41,560 nt of DNA from Alistipes sp. (lineage in GTDB: Bacteria > Bacteroidota > Bacteroidia > Bacteroidales > Rikenellaceae), in assembly GCA_017647025.1 (NCBI GenBank), contig JAGCLL010000104.1, positions 1 through 41,560 on the forward strand, given 5' to 3'. The notes below the pieces were generated by a model that was not told where the DNA came from, ran no database searches, and saw nothing but the letters and a program-made list of their open reading frames with translations. Below are positions 8,573 through 17,468 of the stretch, in pieces. The translations under genes and the position numbers were made by a program. Position 1 is the first letter of the stretch. Each line of letters opens with the position of its first letter.

Positions 8573-10654
8573 TTACATCCAACCGTCTGCCTTACGCACG
8601 GTGATGTTGAACGAATGGTTTTCGCCGTTACTTGCCTTGATTACAGCCGTTGTAGTACCACTCTGCAAGCCAGAGAAGACAATTTTACCATCCTTCGACT
8701 CGCAGGTCGCAACCGACATATCCGCAATCTCCACAGTGTAGGTCAACTCCTCACCGCCTACAAAGTACATTGCAGGAGCAAATGCTGCCGCACCACCAAC
8801 CTTAACCACAACATTTGGGAAGTGCATTGCAACACCGCTACCCTCGATTGCTGCCAGGAATTTCGTAGCATTCACCTGACCTGCGCCCATCTGTCCCTTG
8901 AACGGAGCGAGCGACAATGTATTAGGTTGAATAGCACTCACATCGGCGACATAACGGCAGAAATACTTCGTACCCTTCATATAGTCATCGATTGGGGTTA
9001 CATTCTCCTTGGCATACAACATCTCTCTAATCTCCTCTGCCTTAAAGTGCTTGCGCAACTTCGCAGCATACGACAAACCAAGAGCCACAACAGCCGACAC
9101 ATGAGGACACGCCATAGAGGTTCCCTCCATATAGCCATAGCCTGTCTTACTGATGTGATAAGGCAAAGTCGAAAGGATACAACCTGCCTCGCCTAACTTC
9201 TTCGACCCCTCAATGAGATAGTCGTAGTAGTAGTCCTGGTCGCCACCAGGAGCCGAGATTGTAGTACCTGGACCATAGTTGGTATATACAGCAGGAGTAA
9301 AGTCTGCCGCAGTAGCCGCAACCGAAACGCAATACTCCGCAGCACCTGGATAACCAGCCTGTGGAGCGTACTCGTTACCCGCAGCAAAGACTGCGATACC
9401 GCCCTCAACGACACCATTTGGTGAGCCTGCATTGTTGATAAAGTAGTCGAGCGCCTCCTTCTCGATTGGAGAGCCTGCAATCCACGCCTCCTCCGAAGCG
9501 AAGCCAGCCTCACCCCACTCATACTGGTTGGCAGCACCCGAAACATAGCCCCAACTACACTGCAAAACCACAGCGCCATTGTCCGCAGCATACTTCATTG
9601 CTCGAACAACATTGTAAAGACCAGTCGAAACATTACCCGCAAAAATTTGGCAAACCATAATCTTTACGCCACTATCCTTCGAGCCATCACCACCTGCGAT
9701 TGAACTCACACCAATAGAGTTGTTATTTACCGCAGCAATAGTTCCGGCAACATGAGTTCCGTGTCCCGAATCGTAGTAGCCATTCCAGGTGATTTTGCCG
9801 GTATCCTTCACAAAGTTATAGCCATACTTATCGCCCTTGTAGCCATTTTTATCCTTGTCCTCGTTAAGGTCATCCTCGTTTGCAGCATTAACCCAGATAT
9901 TATCCTGCAAATCTGGATGCTCAACATAGATACCCTCATCGAGTACTGCAACGATTACAGAACTATCACCTGTACTCTTCTTCCAAGCCTCTACGACCTG
10001 AACATCAGCACCTGCTACGCTCTTAATCTTCTTACTATTCTCATCGCCATTCTCGTGATCTACCTTATGAGTAAGTTCTGTTCCAAGAAACATTGTGCCA
10101 TCGTTTGCCAAGTTCCACTGCTGCGAATACAACTCATCGTTTAGAGGGTTCTCCGAAGCACGAGTTGCACGCACCATCTTCGCCATTGCCTCCTCCGATA
10201 GTGGTTGAGCCTGACGAGTGTTAGCACGCTTAACTGTACGGTTCAAGTCTACCTTCTGTACCTCACCGAGTTGCGAGAAGCGACGAGAAACCTCCTCTGC
10301 CGAGTAGTCGTTGCTATAACGAACAATATACCACAAATTCAAGCCATCACGCACGGTGCGCTCCTCGTGGCGAGAATCACGAGGGAAGACTCTCGAAATC
10401 TCAAATCCGCCAACCAAATCGAGCACTGCATCAACGCTGCTCACGCCACTACGAGTAACCGCAGAGCGCACAACGCCCGCCTCTTCGAGTATTCCAGCCA
10501 CCTCTGGGGTAAACTTTACAAATACCTCTCCTGCGCTATAAGCCTCGTCCTGCGAAGGAATCTTAACATCCTCCATCATTGGCTCGTTCACACACGATGT
10601 GAGAGCAAACAACACACAGAACAAAAATGCTATAATTCTACTATACATATTCAT
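8573..10654 (-). CDS. Surface lipoprotein subtilisin-like serine protease (S8)
   Basis: A 693-residue lipoprotein (MNMYSRIIAFLFCVLFALTSC, Cys then VNEPMMED) with an inhibitory-type N-terminal prodomain (EVFVKFTPEVAG onward) and an S8 subtilase domain. The catalytic triad is Asp239 in VLDEGIYVEH, His298 in GHGTHVAG and Ser513 in GTSMACPH; the oxyanion Asn is in FAAGNEY. Asp is followed by Glu-Gly rather than the usual Thr/Ser-Gly. A C-terminal Ig-like/BIG2-type domain (about 590-693) follows. AAGGAG ends 6 nt before ATG 10654; ATG 10660 is an alternative. It likely degrades proteins at the cell surface and sits in a SusCD-linked lipoprotein cluster, which suggests it feeds peptides to the transporter (inference). 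Confidence 0.9.
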   Translation of the reverse strand: MNMYSRIIAFLFCVLFALTSCVNEPMMEDVKIPSQDEAYSAGEVFVKFTPEVAGILEEAGVVRSAVTRSGVSSVDAVLDLVGGFEISRVFPRDSRHEERTVRDGLNLWYIVRYSNDYSAEEVSRRFSQLGEVQKVDLNRTVKRANTRQAQPLSEEAMAKMVRATRASENPLNDELYSQQWNLANDGTMFLGTELTHKVDHENGDENSKKIKSVAGADVQVVEAWKKSTGDSSVIVAVLDEGIYVEHPDLQDNIWVNAANEDDLNEDKDKNGYKGDKYGYNFVKDTGKITWNGYYDSGHGTHVAGTIAAVNNNSIGVSSIAGGDGSKDSGVKIMVCQIFAGNVSTGLYNVVRAMKYAADNGAVVLQCSWGYVSGAANQYEWGEAGFASEEAWIAGSPIEKEALDYFINNAGSPNGVVEGGIAVFAAGNEYAPQAGYPGAAEYCVSVAATAADFTPAVYTNYGPGTTISAPGGDQDYYYDYLIEGSKKLGEAGCILSTLPYHISKTGYGYMEGTSMACPHVSAVVALGLSYAAKLRKHFKAEEIREMLYAKENVTPIDDYMKGTKYFCRYVADVSAIQPNTLSLAPFKGQMGAGQVNATKFLAAIEGSGVAMHFPNVVVKVGGAAAFAPAMYFVGGEELTYTVEIADMSVATCESKDGKIVFSGLQSGTTTAVIKASNGENHSFNITVRKADGWM

Positions 10655-10665
10655 CTTCATCTCCT

Positions 10666-12423
10666 TTACTTCGTTATAGTTCCATCCTCCTCGGTCGAAG
10701 TGTCCTCCTCGATAGAGTCTGCCAACTTCTTGTTTGGATACCACTTGGTGTAGTACTCCACAAGGCTTGGTGGCTCATTCGTAAAGCCAGCCTTTGTTCC
10801 GTCAGAGAATCGTCCCTCCTGTGGGAAAATCAAACTAAATGGTACCCACCAGTCGAGTGCTGGGTGCATCATCAACCACTTTGGAGCCTCACCCGACAAA
10901 CGGTTGTGGTTTATACGGAAGGTCTTTGTTGTAGGCAAAACTTTCGGTACACCTATCAACTCTCGTGGCAATGTGTCGGCAGCAACAACCTCCGCCTCGC
11001 TCCAAGTTGGCACATCTGCTCTACCCTCAAACGAAGGCAATGCTCCGTGCAAGTAGTTTACGCTAAGTACCAAGGTATCCAAGCACTTTCCACTCTCCGA
11101 CTCCCACAAGAGCAATCGCTCTGGGAAACTTGGCTCCTCAATAAGACCGCCTAACGCCTCGGTAGTGTATACCGTATTGCTCAAATCCGATACGGCGTGA
11201 CGCTGCTGCGCATTCAATACCAAAGCGTGCAAACGAGGGAAGTTCTCTGGATTAATAGCCTCTGGCACCTTCTGGAAGTTGTTTGAGCCGAGGTCGAGGA
11301 ACTCCAAATTAGCCATCGAAACATTATCTGCAATCGTAAACTTCGATACACCAAATGCGGCTACGGTCAAACGCTTCAAGTTGTCAAGTTTGAGTGGATC
11401 CTCACTTGTAAACTTCTCAAAGAGGTCGATATTCTTCAACATCGAGTTCTCATTAGAGAAGATATAAATCTCATCTGCTGCGGTAAGGTATTTCACCTCG
11501 TAAGGCAAACCCTCGAAAGCATTGCAGAGGAAAATCTCCACACGCTTAACACGACCTACCCACTCCTTCTTGCAGCCCTTCATACGCTCGTTCCACAAAG
11601 TGATGCCACTCCACGAATCCATCGCCACCGAAGTGTCGTATTGATTCCAACACTGCATTGTCTGCGCAATGTTCAACAACGCAAGCGAATCACCCTTACG
11701 AGTATCTGGAACAATCGGCTCGGCTGCCTCCTGCTCAACATGCAACACATCGCTATATGCCGCTACGACCTCGCTACTGGTTGGTACAAACTTAATATCA
11801 GCCAAGCGAACATCTGCCGAATTATTGATATTCCAATTGAAACGCACCTTCACCTCACGAGGGCGAACGCCTCGGTTCAAATCAAGTTTGTAGGATTTAG
11901 GCAACTTTGTTATTGACTCCTCACGAGAAATCCAAGACTTTGCACTCTCTGGCACAACAACCTTGAAAGCAAAGTTTGTCTTCACCGTAACATCGAAGTA
12001 TCGTTTGCCATACTCGGCATACTTCTTCACATCAACATTTGTTCTATCAACCTCCAAAGCGTACTCATATCCCGACTGGTCAATTGTAATTTTACGCTCC
12101 TCACCGCTATCAAGGTGCTTGATTGTAACCACACCTTGACGGCTGTTTATGGTCAATGCCGAATCGATAATGAAGTCGCAGGTAACCGAGCCTCGACCAT
12201 TTGCAGGCGAGATAGTAACCCAAGGCATATTCGAGCCGAGTGAAGCAACCCAGTTGCCACTTGCCTCGATTTTCACCTTCTCAACACCACCCGAAGCACC
12301 GACTGCAATCTCCTTGCGATTTACATCAACATTCACATCAGAAGCCGATGTCGGATCGTTTGTACAAGCCATAGCCGCCATAGCAACCACAGCCAAAATC
12401 AATATATTGTTCTTCATCTTCAT
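10666..12423 (-). CDS. BACON-domain, leucine-rich-repeat-like lipoprotein
   Basis: A 585-residue lipoprotein (MKMKNNILILAVVAMAAMAC). Residues about 28-117 form a BACON domain (ASGNWVASL...WVTISP...GRGSV). A second BACON-like unit follows at about 119-232. From about 260 on there are leucine-rich-repeat-like segments (LKRLTVAAFGVSKFTI, LEFLDLGSNNFQKVPEAI, LHALVLNAQ). BACON domains in Bacteroidetes bind glycans or mucin-like material, and LRRs usually bind proteins, so this is probably a surface ligand-binding protein. The start follows a GGAGGAG-like sequence. It lies 19 nt after the DUF4458 gene and 5-11 nt before the protease gene. No enzymatic motif is seen. Confidence 0.8.
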   Translation of the reverse strand: MKMKNNILILAVVAMAAMACTNDPTSASDVNVDVNRKEIAVGASGGVEKVKIEASGNWVASLGSNMPWVTISPANGRGSVTCDFIIDSALTINSRQGVVTIKHLDSGEERKITIDQSGYEYALEVDRTNVDVKKYAEYGKRYFDVTVKTNFAFKVVVPESAKSWISREESITKLPKSYKLDLNRGVRPREVKVRFNWNINNSADVRLADIKFVPTSSEVVAAYSDVLHVEQEAAEPIVPDTRKGDSLALLNIAQTMQCWNQYDTSVAMDSWSGITLWNERMKGCKKEWVGRVKRVEIFLCNAFEGLPYEVKYLTAADEIYIFSNENSMLKNIDLFEKFTSEDPLKLDNLKRLTVAAFGVSKFTIADNVSMANLEFLDLGSNNFQKVPEAINPENFPRLHALVLNAQQRHAVSDLSNTVYTTEALGGLIEEPSFPERLLLWESESGKCLDTLVLSVNYLHGALPSFEGRADVPTWSEAEVVAADTLPRELIGVPKVLPTTKTFRINHNRLSGEAPKWLMMHPALDWWVPFSLIFPQEGRFSDGTKAGFTNEPPSLVEYYTKWYPNKKLADSIEEDTSTEEDGTITK

Positions 12424-12442
12424 ACTTCTTTCTCCTCCGCTT

Positions 12443-15154
12443 TTACTCCAACATCATATCGCAATTGAGAATCTTCTGCGTCTTATCGTAGAAGAGAATA
12501 TATGCGCCTACCTGCCAAGCATAGCAGATATCCGAAGCGTCGAACACAATGTTCGGATTATCGCTAATATCGAGGTAGTAACACAATGTCGAGATTGTAT
12601 CATCAACCTTTGTAATATCGTTAGAGCCGAGGTACAAACCTCGCAAACCGACATGCTGATAGATACCCTGTGGCCACTCGTGCAAGCAACGATAGCCCTC
12701 TGCATCTCGCTGACTACGCACAGCCAATACGGTCAAGCCCGCAACATCGAGTGGGTTGAATGGGAACTCCGAGAATCGGTTGAACGAAAGATCCACACCA
12801 TAGAGATATGGCATATTTCCTGCGTGGAACTCCTTTGGCAACTTCGACAAGTAGTTGTACGAAAGGTCAAACGACATATGGTTGATAGCGTTCTTGTGCG
12901 AGAACGAACCTGCCGGAATAGTCTCCATCTGGCAAGCACTTGCGATGATATACTCGAACAACGAGTTCGAATCAGCCAACGCCTTCGGATACCTCTTCAA
13001 TGGGTTCATCGACAAGGTGAAGGTCTTACACTTAATACCCTTGTATGAACCACTCTTCTCACCCTCGCAAATCTCATCGGCAGTACCAATCTGGTTGCCC
13101 GCAAAACTTACGGCATTCATTGCGTAGGTACTATTTGCGTTGAAGATGTTTGGAATCTTGGTCAACTTGTTGTAGTTCACCGAGAAGGTCTCCACATCGT
13201 CATAACCGCAGTAGTAGCCGTTACTATCGTGAGGGATATACTCAATCTGGTTATTGTCGAGGTAGAGCTGTGTAAATGCCACCTCCTTACCGAGAGGTTC
13301 GAGTTCCGAGATTTTGTTGAATGCCAAATCCAGCAAGCCGATAGCCTCGAAGCCACCCTCACCGAACCAGCTCTTTGGCAACTTTGTCAAGTTGTTCTGA
13401 CGAGCATAGAAAATCTCTATTAACTTGCGTGAAGCACCCTTCGCCAACGCCTCAAAGCCCTTGGCAATCTCCTCGCTCGACCACTGCTTGTTGTTCGAGA
13501 TATTCACCGAGCGCAAGGCAGGTAACTCGCCAATCGCAACTGGGAAAGTAACCATATTCGGACAGTTGTAAATCTCGATAGACGAGAGAGCCTCCAACTG
13601 ACCAATCTCCGCAGGCAACTCCACAATCGGGCTGTTTGCGATATTGAGAGTTTCGAGTTTTTTAAGGTTACCTATCTCGGCTGGCAACTTTGTCAAGCCA
13701 TTAATAAGCACACCGTGATTCATATCGTACTTGTGAATGGTCTGCTTACCACTCTTCTTGTCGATAATCTCCGCCTCGCTATACTTCTCGTAGAGAGCCA
13801 TTGCTGGCGAGTAGAGTCCCTTCTCGATAAGAGCACGGGCACAAGGCTCCGACATCTGCACCGCAGGGTGAATTGTGTGCAAATATGCACGCTGGTCGTC
13901 AAACATATTGCGCTGACGCTCTGCGTGTGAACGCTTCATATCGAGCGATGGATCGTAGATGATATTTGTATCGTTGTGAGTACCGAGGTACAACTCTATC
14001 AACTCGGTAAGTTGGCCAATTGCAGGCGACATCTCACCCTTGAAGCCAAAGTTGCTCAAATCGATACGAGCAATACGACCATTCGAGTGTACCTGCACAC
14101 CCGGCTGCTCACACCACAAATCGACATCTTTATTGAAGTCCCAGTTTGCACCACGCTGGTACGACTCTCCATCGTAGCACCAATTTGGGCCATCGAGCGA
14201 CTCCCAAATAGCCTTCAAAGCGTAATTATCCTTGATATATTCGTCTGCCTCGTGCAATTTAACACGCACATCGGCATTTGTAGTCTTGTTATCCTCGATT
14301 ACAATATCGTACTCTGGTTTTGCTTGGCTATTGCAAACTTCGAGAGGTACAACATCTCTTACCGAGGCATAAGTGGTATACGACACAACACGGTATCGTC
14401 CTGCTTCGAGCGAGAGGAGTGTGTCGCACTTGATAGACGAGGTTTTGTATCCGTGCTTGTCGCTCTGCATATTTTCCTCGTCGAAGTGCTGCGAGAACTT
14501 GCCAGGCAACTTTTCAAATGTGTACTTTCTGTCCAACACACCACCATCACTCTTCACCTTCTGCAAAGTGATATCTACTGCCTTAATCTCGTCAAATGTA
14601 TATTGGCGATTAGCCTCGCTGCGAACAGCAGGCATATTATTAAAATCGGAAAAGTCCTTCACAAGGCGGAACTTCACGTGACCTCGCTCCACAACATCAA
14701 TCAAAACATCGTGTACGGTCAAGCCTCCTACACATACCGAGAACTCTCCACCGGTATATACCATTTTGTTATATATCTCATTGTCGAGAGCATCAAAAAG
14801 CTTTATCTGTTTCAAGGTATAATTACCCGATACGAGTTTCAACTTATCGCTACGCACGCCAAATTCGGCTGCATCATTATCTGATGCAGATAATACAAGC
14901 GTCTGACGCAATTTGCTACCATTGTTGTCAACGATATTAATCTCTACCTTGCAGGCTTCTGCCAAATAGTCGAGTATATCATCATCCGCACGCGTAGATT
15001 TGGTTGCCGGCTCATACGAAGCCCTTTTGTATAGTTTGAATTGAACATATCCGTAATCTTTCTCGCGGAGATCAATTATATTGTCATTGGCACAACTCTG
15101 CACCAACAACATTGCCACCGCCGTTGCGAATATGTATAGTTTTCTAAGTTTCAT
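12443..15154 (-). CDS. DUF4458 / leucine-rich-repeat lipoprotein
   Basis: A 903-residue lipoprotein (MKLRKLYIFATAVAMLLVQSC). The N-terminal half starts with a DUF4458-type domain (YGYVQFKLYKRASYE..., then the repeated VKFRLVKDF unit), typical of Bacteroidetes surface proteins. Residues about 340-880 contain many LRRs: LTELIELYLGTHND, LKKLETLNIANSPIVELP, FTQLYLDNNQIEYIP, LYGVDLSFNRFSEFP and LRGLYLGSNDITKV. It probably binds a large ligand at the cell surface. ATG 15154 is preferred to TTG 15160. It begins about 70 nt below the terminator at 15222-15262; no clear promoter lies between, so it may depend on read-through from the SusCD operon. Confidence 0.82.
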   Translation of the reverse strand: MKLRKLYIFATAVAMLLVQSCANDNIIDLREKDYGYVQFKLYKRASYEPATKSTRADDDILDYLAEACKVEINIVDNNGSKLRQTLVLSASDNDAAEFGVRSDKLKLVSGNYTLKQIKLFDALDNEIYNKMVYTGGEFSVCVGGLTVHDVLIDVVERGHVKFRLVKDFSDFNNMPAVRSEANRQYTFDEIKAVDITLQKVKSDGGVLDRKYTFEKLPGKFSQHFDEENMQSDKHGYKTSSIKCDTLLSLEAGRYRVVSYTTYASVRDVVPLEVCNSQAKPEYDIVIEDNKTTNADVRVKLHEADEYIKDNYALKAIWESLDGPNWCYDGESYQRGANWDFNKDVDLWCEQPGVQVHSNGRIARIDLSNFGFKGEMSPAIGQLTELIELYLGTHNDTNIIYDPSLDMKRSHAERQRNMFDDQRAYLHTIHPAVQMSEPCARALIEKGLYSPAMALYEKYSEAEIIDKKSGKQTIHKYDMNHGVLINGLTKLPAEIGNLKKLETLNIANSPIVELPAEIGQLEALSSIEIYNCPNMVTFPVAIGELPALRSVNISNNKQWSSEEIAKGFEALAKGASRKLIEIFYARQNNLTKLPKSWFGEGGFEAIGLLDLAFNKISELEPLGKEVAFTQLYLDNNQIEYIPHDSNGYYCGYDDVETFSVNYNKLTKIPNIFNANSTYAMNAVSFAGNQIGTADEICEGEKSGSYKGIKCKTFTLSMNPLKRYPKALADSNSLFEYIIASACQMETIPAGSFSHKNAINHMSFDLSYNYLSKLPKEFHAGNMPYLYGVDLSFNRFSEFPFNPLDVAGLTVLAVRSQRDAEGYRCLHEWPQGIYQHVGLRGLYLGSNDITKVDDTISTLCYYLDISDNPNIVFDASDICYAWQVGAYILFYDKTQKILNCDMMLE

Positions 15155-15221
15155 TATCAAAAAACTGTCTTTTTTTCTTCTATTTATAGTCTAACTTTTT
15201 TTGGAAAAAGTCTTAAAAAAG

Positions 15222-15262
15222 CGATACTCCGCCCCGCCCTTTTATTTTGAGGCGGAGTATCG
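15222..15262 (-). terminator. Strong intrinsic terminator of the SusCD operon
   Basis: A perfect 12-bp stem, CGATACTCCGCC at 15222-15233 with GGCGGAGTATCG at 15251-15262. On the minus strand it is followed by a T-run (CTTTTTTAAGACTTTTTCC). It lies 6 nt past the stop of the BACON lipoprotein gene and separates that operon from the LRR/protease genes. Confidence 0.9.
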
Positions 15263-15268
15263 AAAGAA

Positions 15269-16429
15269 TTATTCAACAAAATCAATATTTACAATCAATT
15301 TATAAGTTGTCATATAACCATCAGCGTAAATATCAAAGTTGTACTCACCATCAGCGATACTTTCAATAGATGCACCCTCTGCCAATGTAACATAATATGC
15401 GTTCAAATCGGCATCGTATGCCAAATCGAGAGTACCCTCTTGATAACAGTAGTGCATTGTATAGTTAGGCACAGTAAATGCTACATACATACGCATACCA
15501 CCACTTGTAAGATAAGTATTATCATAGAAAGTCACTGCATAGCTATTATCTCCATTATCTACCCAATTCAAAATACCTGGATTCAAAAGAGCCAAACCAG
15601 AGGTTGCACCACCAGTCTGACCTGGATTGTATGTCGAAGTACAGAAGATAGATACCAATACATTACCCTCTGCATCCTCGAAGTTTACATACGACTCGTA
15701 CTGTGGATCAAACCAAGACCACTGTGCAGACTCCTTCGAGAGATCCATAGCAACCATAAAACCATTGCCATTCTCGCCCAAACCATTAGTAATAGTCAAC
15801 CAAGAATCCTCTCGTGTTGTAAATTCAACAGGATCTGAAGCACCTTCAGTGTATGCATAAGTCTTAATCGAGTAGTCAGTATCCAAACCGCAATCCAAGC
15901 GAATACCCTCAATAACCCACTGGCTTGCATAGTTCATATGATAAGTGTGCTGTGCGTTTTTGAATGGGCTCCAACTTGGATGTCCTCCCTCTTCAAAAGT
16001 AACATCTGGATCAGGATAAGGAAGTGAAATTGCAGCTGGACGCTCAATCTGCTTAACTGTGATGGTTGCTAAAGTCTGAGTTGTAGATCCCATCTTGATA
16101 TATACAGGGAATACTACATCTGCATCATAGTTCTTAATCACTTCGTTCATGATAACTCGAACTGTGATACCCTCACCAGCGACACCCGAAACCTCAGTAT
16201 CAAAAACAGTTCCTTCGCCATTGTTGTAAGAAAGCTGTGCGTAGTAATCGTTCTCCAACGACACTGTCCATGTAGTGTTAGCATCGAAAACCAATCGTTG
16301 CACATCGCCAGCCAAAAGCTCAAAAGACTGCGACTCTGGGAAGATTGGCGTTACGCCCTCTTCTCCGCCTGGTGTACATGCAGCGAACAACATTGTTGCG
16401 CCACACAAGATTGCTAAAATCTTTTTCAT
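15269..16429 (-). CDS. BACON-type surface lipoprotein
   Basis: A 386-residue lipoprotein (MKKILAILCGATMLFAAC, then TPGGEEG). Residues about 33-130 look like a BACON-type beta-sandwich (FELLAGDVQRLVFDANTTWTVSL ... VKQIE). The rest is aromatic- and Asp-rich, beta-strand-like, and may resemble DUF5003-type proteins, but I cannot confirm that family without a search. It is the fourth gene of the SusC/SusD operon, in the slot usually held by surface ligand-binding lipoproteins. A gap of 88 nt separates it from the DUF4984 gene. No catalytic motif is visible. Confidence 0.72.
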   Translation of the reverse strand: MKKILAILCGATMLFAACTPGGEEGVTPIFPESQSFELLAGDVQRLVFDANTTWTVSLENDYYAQLSYNNGEGTVFDTEVSGVAGEGITVRVIMNEVIKNYDADVVFPVYIKMGSTTQTLATITVKQIERPAAISLPYPDPDVTFEEGGHPSWSPFKNAQHTYHMNYASQWVIEGIRLDCGLDTDYSIKTYAYTEGASDPVEFTTREDSWLTITNGLGENGNGFMVAMDLSKESAQWSWFDPQYESYVNFEDAEGNVLVSIFCTSTYNPGQTGGATSGLALLNPGILNWVDNGDNSYAVTFYDNTYLTSGGMRMYVAFTVPNYTMHYCYQEGTLDLAYDADLNAYYVTLAEGASIESIADGEYNFDIYADGYMTTYKLIVNIDFVE

Positions 16430-16517
16430 AAACCTAAATTTTTTAAATTAAACTATAAATAAAAGGGATTTATAAATATATCTTTCCTCTTCTCTGTCTC
16501 TTTTATTACTACCGTAA

Positions 16518-17450
16518 TTATACGCCCTCACGCATCATCTCCTCGGCCTCTTCCTTCGACACCCATTCGAGGATGTTGTAGAAGTCGCCAATATAACCTA
16601 CAAGTTCTGTGTAGTTCTTTACATATACACGCACATAGAGTTGTGCGAACTTCTGACAAGCATTGTAAGACGATACATAGGTTCCCGTAGGGCTCGACTG
16701 CGCAAGTATCTTACCGTCGCCGTGCTCAATTCCCAACACCGAAAACTCATCGCCGATAATCTGATCTGGTGCAACCACCAAAGTTGGCTCCGAAGGGTTC
16801 TCGGTATTGAAAGTCAACTCCACATCGTAGCCATCGTGGAAGAGTCCAGCCATAACTACGGTGTTGCTCTTATTCTTGTGTTTGTAGCACTTAACCAAAC
16901 GACTATACGATGTGTTCTGACCAGGATAGTTGTAGAGCAACAACGAGGTGAGCAAGCAGTAGCGAGGATCCTCAATGGTACCTCCCCACTCGTTGATGTC
17001 GAATGGGCACGCCTTGAACATTGTAACCTTGGTACGATTGTGCTTTGGGTACAAGTTCCACTTCAACTCATCGGGCATAACCAACTGCAAGGTAAAACCG
17101 AGCGAATCGGTAGGCTCGATATTCTCATAGTTACCATACACCTCAACATCGGTAGACAACTCACCTGCTGGGATGGTGAAGGTGTTCGACTTCAAGCGGT
17201 AGTGCACACCCTCAATGGCGGTGCTACCCTTATCAACAACCTCAACTGCATAGGTACGGTCGTAACTACGAGCCACAGTCGACGACACCGCAATTTTGAA
17301 TGGTGTTCCATCTGCCACAACTGCATTTGTCGAGAGAGTATCCGAGAAAATCAAATACTCCGCATCGTCGTAGGTGATATAGTGCTCCTTGCACGACACC
17401 ACGCCTGCAATAATGGCAACTGCCATAAATATATTAAGTATCTTCTTCAT
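16518..17450 (-). CDS. DUF4984 surface lipoprotein
   Basis: A 310-residue lipoprotein (MKKILNIFMAVAIIAGVVSC, then KEHYITYDD). The central part matches DUF4984 as found next to SusD genes: an ATG-rich opening, DTLSTNAVVADGTPF, RTYAVEVVDKGSTAIEGVHY and EPTDSLGFTLQLVMPDELKW. The N-terminal part has a Calx-beta-like look (AIEGVHYR...TIPAGE...). GGAG ends 6 nt before ATG 17450; ATG 17456 is immediately after it and less likely. It lies 18 nt after the SusD stop. Role presumed to be binding the same substrate as SusC/SusD. Confidence 0.82.
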   Translation of the reverse strand: MKKILNIFMAVAIIAGVVSCKEHYITYDDAEYLIFSDTLSTNAVVADGTPFKIAVSSTVARSYDRTYAVEVVDKGSTAIEGVHYRLKSNTFTIPAGELSTDVEVYGNYENIEPTDSLGFTLQLVMPDELKWNLYPKHNRTKVTMFKACPFDINEWGGTIEDPRYCLLTSLLLYNYPGQNTSYSRLVKCYKHKNKSNTVVMAGLFHDGYDVELTFNTENPSEPTLVVAPDQIIGDEFSVLGIEHGDGKILAQSSPTGTYVSSYNACQKFAQLYVRVYVKNYTELVGYIGDFYNILEWVSKEEAEEMMREGV

Positions 17451-17468
17451 AATCATCTCCTCCTTCGT

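Noticed and set aside
8556..8582. TTG start for the DUF1573 gene
   Set aside because: It overlaps the protease gene by 10 nt and precedes the signal peptide; ATG 8555 fits better.
13976..14884. 302-codon open frame opposite the DUF4458 gene
   Set aside because: Antisense to a real lipoprotein gene, no signal or motif; a shadow of high codon bias.
15155..15221. Promoter for the LRR/protease genes below the SusCD terminator
   Set aside because: No TAnnTTTG box on the minus strand; read-through is as likely, so I did not annotate one.
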